DNA of 8,881 nt. Origin: CAZTZY01 sp964617765. Its GTDB lineage: Bacteria > Pseudomonadota > Gammaproteobacteria > Pseudomonadales > DT-91. Made by a program: the position numbers and the translations under genes. The notes under the pieces are model-generated. The model did not search any database. It saw only the letters and a list, made by a program, of their open reading frames with translations, and was not told the origin of the DNA. The stretch is from the NCBI GenBank assembly GCA_964617765.1, contig CAZTZY010000104.1, positions 1 to 8,881 of the forward strand, in the 5' to 3' direction. Below, piece after piece: positions 5,412-8,881 of the stretch. Each line of letters begins with the position of its first letter. The first letter of the stretch is position 1.

Positions 5412-6377
5412 ATGTTGATGTTAAAGAAGTATTTGTTTTTCATTATGTTCTGTTGCGGTTTTATAACCGGCTGCCAACCCATTGTGCTTGATGCCACTGA
5501 CCCTCTGGAAAAAAGTGGCGGTTATGCCGTTAGCAAGCGAATCGCTGATTTTGATACCGCCACATCAGGCAGCAATGTTCCTGCAAGGATTTATTCCCCG
5601 ATAGGCAGTTTCGCTAATGATTCTCTTGGTCTTGTGATTTTATTGCCAGGCTTTTCAGCACATTATTATGATTACGAAGTTTACGCCAACCATCTGGCTA
5701 GCCATGGGTATGTTGTCATCGGGATGGATTATGTTGAAACCTCAGCAGACACTTCACTGGGCATGCATCCAGACAAGGCGACCCAAGCTTCTGAAGCCAT
5801 CAATTACGCTTTGAATAGCAGCGACGTAAGTGCATTGATTGATAGTAATAAAATAGCCGTCATGGGGCATTCACTGGGCGGGAAGATAGCCTTCTATGCA
5901 GCCGCCCTGGATAGCCGGATAAAAGTTGTTATTGCCATGGATCCTTCTAACGCCGGTGGTCCACCTTGCACCATTTCTCCGGACAATTGCGCCAACTATC
6001 CGGTAGCTGCCAATCCTGGACGCGGTTTTACTGGTGTCGTCAAGGATATTCAGGCAGCGAGTCTGATTTTCCGTTCACAGCCTGATGGATTGACGAATCC
6101 ATCAGAAGAATTCAATGCTTACTATTTTTATTATGGCAGTGATGGTAATGGCACTAATGGCACACCCAGTATTTCAACGTATATCAATATGGGCTCTGCA
6201 GCTCACGCCAGTTATTTGCCCACTCTGGTTTCTTATGTACCCACCATTGTAAAGCGTGATGCTGTAGCATGGTTGCAAACCATTTTTAATGGCACAGATA
6301 ACAGCACATACTTCAGTGGTGCCAAAATGCAGACTGATATTAGTGCCGGGCGTGTCGTTGGATATGCTTCACGGTAA
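5412..6377 (+). CDS. Lipoprotein alpha/beta hydrolase (chlorophyllase / dienelactone-hydrolase-like serine esterase)
   Basis: This is a secreted, lipid-anchored serine hydrolase of 321 residues. A lipoprotein signal peptide (residues 1-20) ends in the lipobox I-T-G-C with Cys21; Gln at +2 predicts sorting to the outer membrane. The alpha/beta-hydrolase fold shows LLPGFSAHYYDY (77-88, oxyanion-hole region), SHGYVVIGMDY (97-107), the nucleophile elbow G-H-S154-L-G-G, a likely acid in MDPSNAGG (Asp177) and a likely His265 in SAAHASY. The spacing recalls chlorophyllases and polyester/lipase-like enzymes. Cys186 and Cys193 may form a disulfide, fitting an extracytoplasmic site. It starts 104 bp after the oxygenase gene; AAGG at 5399-5402 precedes the ATG, and TAGAAT (5358-5363) is a weak -10 candidate. 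A role in releasing steroids from esters is possible but unproven. Confidence 0.82.
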   Translation: MLMLKKYLFFIMFCCGFITGCQPIVLDATDPLEKSGGYAVSKRIADFDTATSGSNVPARIYSPIGSFANDSLGLVILLPGFSAHYYDYEVYANHLASHGYVVIGMDYVETSADTSLGMHPDKATQASEAINYALNSSDVSALIDSNKIAVMGHSLGGKIAFYAAALDSRIKVVIAMDPSNAGGPPCTISPDNCANYPVAANPGRGFTGVVKDIQAASLIFRSQPDGLTNPSEEFNAYYFYYGSDGNGTNGTPSISTYINMGSAAHASYLPTLVSYVPTIVKRDAVAWLQTIFNGTDNSTYFSGAKMQTDISAGRVVGYASR

Positions 6378-6397
6378 AAAATTTAATCGCCACAAAT

Positions 6398-6425
6398 AAA
6401 AAGGCAGCTTTAGCTGCCTTTTTTT
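6398..6425. terminator. Bidirectional intrinsic terminator
   Basis: GGCAGCT (6403-6409) pairs with AGCTGCC (6412-6418) around a two-base centre. The stem is flanked by AAAAA on the left and TTTTTTT on the right, so it works as a terminator on both strands. It lies between the stop codons of the convergent hydrolase (+) and dioxygenase (-) genes and should serve both. Confidence 0.93.
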
Positions 6426-6442
6426 CGAGCTTCGGTTGTTTA

Positions 6443-7375
6443 TCAACCATTCCACTTATGGCCCCATTTACTGGCCTTGGTATTATGAGTCGTTTGGTGA
6501 TTTGCATCTAACTGCATACCATCAAAACCAAACTCTAACGCAAAGTTACCCGGGGTTAACATATAGAAAGATGTCATTTCATCATTAATATGCTCTCCCA
6601 ATGTTGAGATGATCATTATTTTTTGCTCGTTAACACGATCAAGACAGCTACCTACCTCACCTAACGATGACACTTCAGCCATTAAATGCACACATCCTGG
6701 TGCCTTAGAGGCTGGGCTAGGTGCAAAATTGGTTTCTGGTGTTGGTGCGCCCCAGCTCCACAATGCCAGACTGTGATGACGTGAATTACAGTTCATGAAA
6801 TAAATATTGCCCATGCCTTCTGCGCTCATATCGGTAATGTCTGCATCCAGGAAACCGATGTTTTTGTAAAAAGTATGTGTGCCTTCAAAATCAATGGGGG
6901 CATGCAGAACAACATGGCCAAGCCCCATATCTTCACCCGAGGCTGATTTTGTCACAAAGCCTTTAACATCGAGTGACGATTTAAATGGCACTGGATCTGC
7001 CGGTAATTTACTCCAGTAAATTTCAAATTGATTGCCAGATGGATCAGCCAAACGCGCCAGTCCTGATACCGCACGAGATGCTAAAACAGCAGCGTCTGTT
7101 ATAACTTCAACTGGAATATTTTTACTTTTCAATTCCGCTACTGCAGCAGTAAATGCCGCTTCATTTTCAAGCTCCCAGCCTGCATATAACAAACCATCAA
7201 ATGGCCCATCAACAATGGCATATCGAAATGAGCGCTGATCCATTTTCAAATAGACATTACCATTATTTGGCATGCTGGGCGCAGCCATCATACCTACAAT
7301 ATTAGTGCCGTAATTTAACCACTTTGATTTATCGGTAGATTGAACTACGACATAACCTAAACTTTTTACCTGCAT
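6443..7375 (-). CDS. hsaC: Extradiol ring-cleavage dioxygenase of the HsaC/TesB/BphC family
   Basis: This is a type I extradiol dioxygenase of two vicinal-oxygen-chelate domains (about 1-125 and 150-290), 310 residues. In steroid degraders this family performs meta-cleavage of the catecholic ring A of 3,4-DHSA; in biphenyl degraders it cleaves dihydroxybiphenyl. The iron ligands are visible as His154 (GLGHVVLH), His230 (GCVHLM) and Glu281 (FALEFGF). The active-site His201 (RHHSLAL), His262 (GEHIND) and Tyr271 (SFYML) are also present, as is the C-terminal WGHKW. About twelve extra residues, rich in Pro and Ala, lie between His201 and His230 compared with BphC (from memory). Start choice: ATG at 7381 lies almost on top of AGGAG, whereas 7375 is seven bases away and is preferred. 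Substrate is inferred from the KshA- and HsaF-type neighbours. Confidence 0.87.
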   Translation of the reverse strand: MQVKSLGYVVVQSTDKSKWLNYGTNIVGMMAAPSMPNNGNVYLKMDQRSFRYAIVDGPFDGLLYAGWELENEAAFTAAVAELKSKNIPVEVITDAAVLASRAVSGLARLADPSGNQFEIYWSKLPADPVPFKSSLDVKGFVTKSASGEDMGLGHVVLHAPIDFEGTHTFYKNIGFLDADITDMSAEGMGNIYFMNCNSRHHSLALWSWGAPTPETNFAPSPASKAPGCVHLMAEVSSLGEVGSCLDRVNEQKIMIISTLGEHINDEMTSFYMLTPGNFALEFGFDGMQLDANHQTTHNTKASKWGHKWNG

Positions 7376-7668
7376 TGTCATTCTCCTGGTTTTTATATTG
7401 ATTGGTAATATTCATATCAAGCGCTGAACGCTTAAATCTATAAGAATTAAACCACCCGACTTGGTAGCAAAATAATTCAAATGCCCGGATTTTTATGTAT
7501 TATTGAAGCCTAACTAAATAATGCCTGCCACTATCATTTCGATCTTCAACCTGAGCAACCTCAAACTTTGTGTCTATTAACAATCACAAAGCACTTCTTT
7601 ATTATTAGTTTTTTATAGCAAGATTAGTGTTTACAATGCAACACCGCCTCAAAAATCAGGAAAGAACT
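7376..7668. other. Divergent intergenic region between the dioxygenase and rhombosortase genes
   Basis: This AT-rich gap of about 290 bp has no convincing gene. It holds two tandem heptamers CGCTGAA/CGCTTAA (7422-7435), which also form AAGCG/CGCTT arms (7419-7423 and 7429-7433), near the dioxygenase start. A perfect inverted repeat CTTTGTG/CACAAAG (7566-7572 and 7585-7591, 12-base spacer) lies nearer the rhombosortase. No strong sigma-70 promoter was found on either strand. Both promoters must lie here, so these repeats are operator candidates. Confidence 0.5.
7383..7387 (-). promoter_or_regulatory. Ribosome binding site deciding the dioxygenase start
   Basis: AGGAG on the minus strand lies seven bases before the ATG at 7375 but only one base before the in-frame ATG at 7381. 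The spacing favours the shorter protein beginning MQVKSLG. Confidence 0.75.
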
Positions 7669-8304
7669 ATGTATCACTTAACACCGGAAATCAAGAAACA
7701 TTACCTTTGCCTGGCCCTGATTTGCGCGGTTTTTCTGGCGATTGCTGCGGTCTTTCAGGCAACTTCGGGGATTGAATGGGCTTCTTTAAGTTTTGCTGAT
7801 GTACGGAACGGCGAGTTATGGCGTTTAGTCACTGGTCATCTTATCCATACAAACTGGCAACATTATGCCATGAACATGCTCGGTCTGGTTATGTGCATCG
7901 TCGTATTCCGTGATGATGTGGCGGCCTGGCATTGGCCTTTGAGCTTCGTGTTTGTCGCTGTTTTTAGCAGTCTGGCGATGTATTACACTGAAGTTCCTTA
8001 CGACCGCTATCTGGGATTTTCCGATGTTTTGCATGGCTGGATTCTGATTGGAGCCATGGCCATAGCCCATAAAGAACCGCGTTTTTTTATCCTTATTTTT
8101 GTCTTGTTCTGGATGAAAATTCTAGAAGAAAAATTTCACCTGATTTTTTTTACCAGTTATGGTGTTAGCGGTAATGTTGCCAAGGAGTCTCATATTTATG
8201 GTGCGATAGGTGGAATGCTATATGCGATTCTTTTTATACCCAGCTTTAGAAAATCCATATTCAAACTTGTGACCAGAAAACCTACTACCGAATTACCTTT
8301 ATAG
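7669..8304 (+). CDS. rrtA: Rhombosortase (rhomboid-family intramembrane serine protease)
   Basis: This is a polytopic inner-membrane protease of 211 residues. Rhombosortases are small rhomboid-family proteases that process secreted proteins bearing a C-terminal GlyGly-CTERM tail. Visible features are an N-terminal span (about 12-32), GELWRLVTGHLIHTNWQHYAMNMLGL (48-73 region, including the H-x4-N pattern), the likely catalytic Ser118 in G-F-S-D-V-L-H-G (116-123), and the likely catalytic His175 in SHIYGAIGG (174-182). Most relatives read G-L/F-S-G at the nucleophile, so Asp119 is a deviation. The frame is open from a GTG at 7627, but ATG 7669 has AGGAAAG (7658-7664) four bases ahead and starts at the fold. 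No protein in the window carries a GlyGly-CTERM tail, so its substrates are encoded elsewhere. Confidence 0.82.
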   Translation: MYHLTPEIKKHYLCLALICAVFLAIAAVFQATSGIEWASLSFADVRNGELWRLVTGHLIHTNWQHYAMNMLGLVMCIVVFRDDVAAWHWPLSFVFVAVFSSLAMYYTEVPYDRYLGFSDVLHGWILIGAMAIAHKEPRFFILIFVLFWMKILEEKFHLIFFTSYGVSGNVAKESHIYGAIGGMLYAILFIPSFRKSIFKLVTRKPTTELPL

Positions 8305-8316
8305 AAAACCATTAAT

Positions 8317-8353
8317 AAAAAGGGGCAAAACCCTAAAGTTTTGCCCCTTTTTT
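8317..8353. terminator. Bidirectional intrinsic terminator
   Basis: GGGGCAAAAC (8322-8331) pairs with GTTTTGCCCC (8338-8347) around a six-base loop. AAAAA precedes the stem and TTTTTT follows it, so it terminates transcription on both strands. It serves the convergent rhombosortase (+) and aldolase (-) genes. Confidence 0.94.
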
Positions 8354-8360
8354 ATTGAGT

Positions 8361-8389
8361 TTGACTCTTATATCAATTATAAGAATCAA
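8361..8389. repeat. AT-rich inverted repeat downstream of the aldolase gene
   Basis: TTGACTCTTATA (8361-8372) pairs with TATAAGAATCAA (8378-8389) with a single mismatch and a five-base loop. It lies seven bases beyond the aldolase stop codon, between that gene and the strong terminator. It may stabilise the aldolase mRNA end or bind a protein; it has no U-run of its own. Confidence 0.6.
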
Positions 8390-8396
8390 ATCCGAG

Positions 8397-8881
8397 CTAA
8401 ATCCTCCCGGCCGCTTTCGCCATATCCAGTGCCAGATCTTCAATCATATCTTCCTGACCACCTACGGTACGGCGACGACCTAACTCAATCAATATATCGC
8501 GTGATGACAAGCCGTATTTCGCAGCAGAACGCTTGGCGAACAACAGGAATGACGAATATACACCCGCATAACCCAAAGTTAAGGCATCACGGTCAATCCG
8601 AATCACATGATCCATCATCGGGAAGACGAGGTCTTCCGCAATATCCATGATTTTGTACAAATCAATACCGGTTTCCACGCCCATACGATCGGCTACTGCA
8701 CAAAATACTTCCAGCGGCGTATTACCGGCACCAGCACCCAAACCTGCAACGGAACCATCGATACGGTTAGCGCCCGCCTCAACAGCCGCCAACGAGTTCA
8801 TAACACCTAAACTGAGGTTATGGTGCCCATGAAAACCCAATTCGGTTTCCGGCTTCAATGCTGCGCGTGCGTGTTTGATAC
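8397..8881 (-). CDS. hsaF: 4-hydroxy-2-oxo-acid aldolase, HsaF/BphI type (partial, C-terminal 161 residues)
   Basis: This pyruvate aldolase of the DmpG/BphI/HsaF family splits a 4-hydroxy-2-oxo acid into pyruvate and an aldehyde, normally channelled to a partner acylating aldehyde dehydrogenase (HsaG/BphJ). Only the C-terminal half of a protein near 340-350 residues is present; the reading frame runs off the right edge. Visible features are the metal-binding HxH in F-H-G-H-H-N-L-S-L-G, the AGLGAGAGNTPLE segment, and the C-terminal communication domain with GLGYAGVYSSF-like (LTLGYAGVYSSF) and ELGRRRTVGGQEDMI. An apparent TTG start at 8858 is simply an internal Leu codon: upstream codons continue the family sequence (IKHARAALKPET). 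The gene may be the last of an operon coming from the right. In the steroid pathway the substrate is 4-hydroxy-2-oxohexanoate, but the valerate version cannot be excluded. Confidence 0.93.
   Translation of the reverse strand, partial: IKHARAALKPETELGFHGHHNLSLGVMNSLAAVEAGANRIDGSVAGLGAGAGNTPLEVFCAVADRMGVETGIDLYKIMDIAEDLVFPMMDHVIRIDRDALTLGYAGVYSSFLLFAKRSAAKYGLSSRDILIELGRRRTVGGQEDMIEDLALDMAKAAGRI

Noticed and set aside
7532..7560. ATCATTTCGATCTTCAACCTGAG segment as a remnant of the palindromic element at 3993-4156
   Set aside because: The resemblance is limited to a short CATTTCGA stretch; no second arm is present.
1..8881. CRISPR array, tRNA, rRNA, integrase or phage genes
   Set aside because: No spaced identical repeats, cloverleaf, rRNA-like segment or recombinase signature was seen on either strand.

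Overview
The window looks like chromosomal DNA of a gammaproteobacterium of moderate GC content. The evidence is a fxsA–groES–groEL block with a textbook sigma-32 promoter, the MAKEVKFG-type GroEL, a rhombosortase, and proteobacterial steroid-type catabolic genes. A free-living aerobic steroid or aromatic degrader (for example in the Cellvibrionales/Spongiibacteraceae range) would fit, but the genus is an inference.

Left end, minus strand (1-2153): the first 412 codons of groEL (cut by the window edge), groES, and fxsA. groES has a clear heat-shock promoter (CTTGAAA, 13 bp, CCCCATAT). fxsA has a weaker element with the same geometry. The 156-bp gap between fxsA and the divergent SDR gene also carries an exact 11-bp direct repeat spaced by 31 bp.

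Centre, plus strand (2310-6377): a classical SDR dehydrogenase; a membrane protein resembling the DUF4010 half of MgtC/SapB proteins; a Rieske oxygenase of the KshA (3-ketosteroid 9-alpha-hydroxylase) type; and a lipoprotein alpha/beta hydrolase of the chlorophyllase/dienelactone-hydrolase-like type. Two non-coding palindromic elements lie here: a 28-bp near-perfect palindrome just after the SDR gene, and a large imperfect inverted repeat of about 164 bp that contains the stop codon of the DUF4010-like gene. Upstream of the KshA-like gene is an FNR/ANR-type box positioned as in a class II activated promoter.

Right end (6443-8881): an extradiol dioxygenase of the HsaC/TesB/BphC family (minus), a rhombosortase (plus), and the C-terminal part of a 4-hydroxy-2-oxo-acid aldolase of the HsaF/BphI type (minus, cut by the window edge). 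Convergent gene pairs share strong bidirectional terminators at about 6398-6425 and 8317-8353.

How the genes fit together: KshA opens ring B of the steroid nucleus, the HsaC-type dioxygenase cleaves catecholic ring A, and the HsaF-type aldolase processes the small oxo-acid released from ring A. Three separate steps of the 9,10-seco steroid pathway are therefore represented. They are scattered over both strands with separate promoters and terminators instead of forming one operon. The SDR and the lipid-anchored hydrolase could act in the same pathway, but the sequence does not prove it. groESL, fxsA, the DUF4010-like gene and the rhombosortase have no evident metabolic link to it.
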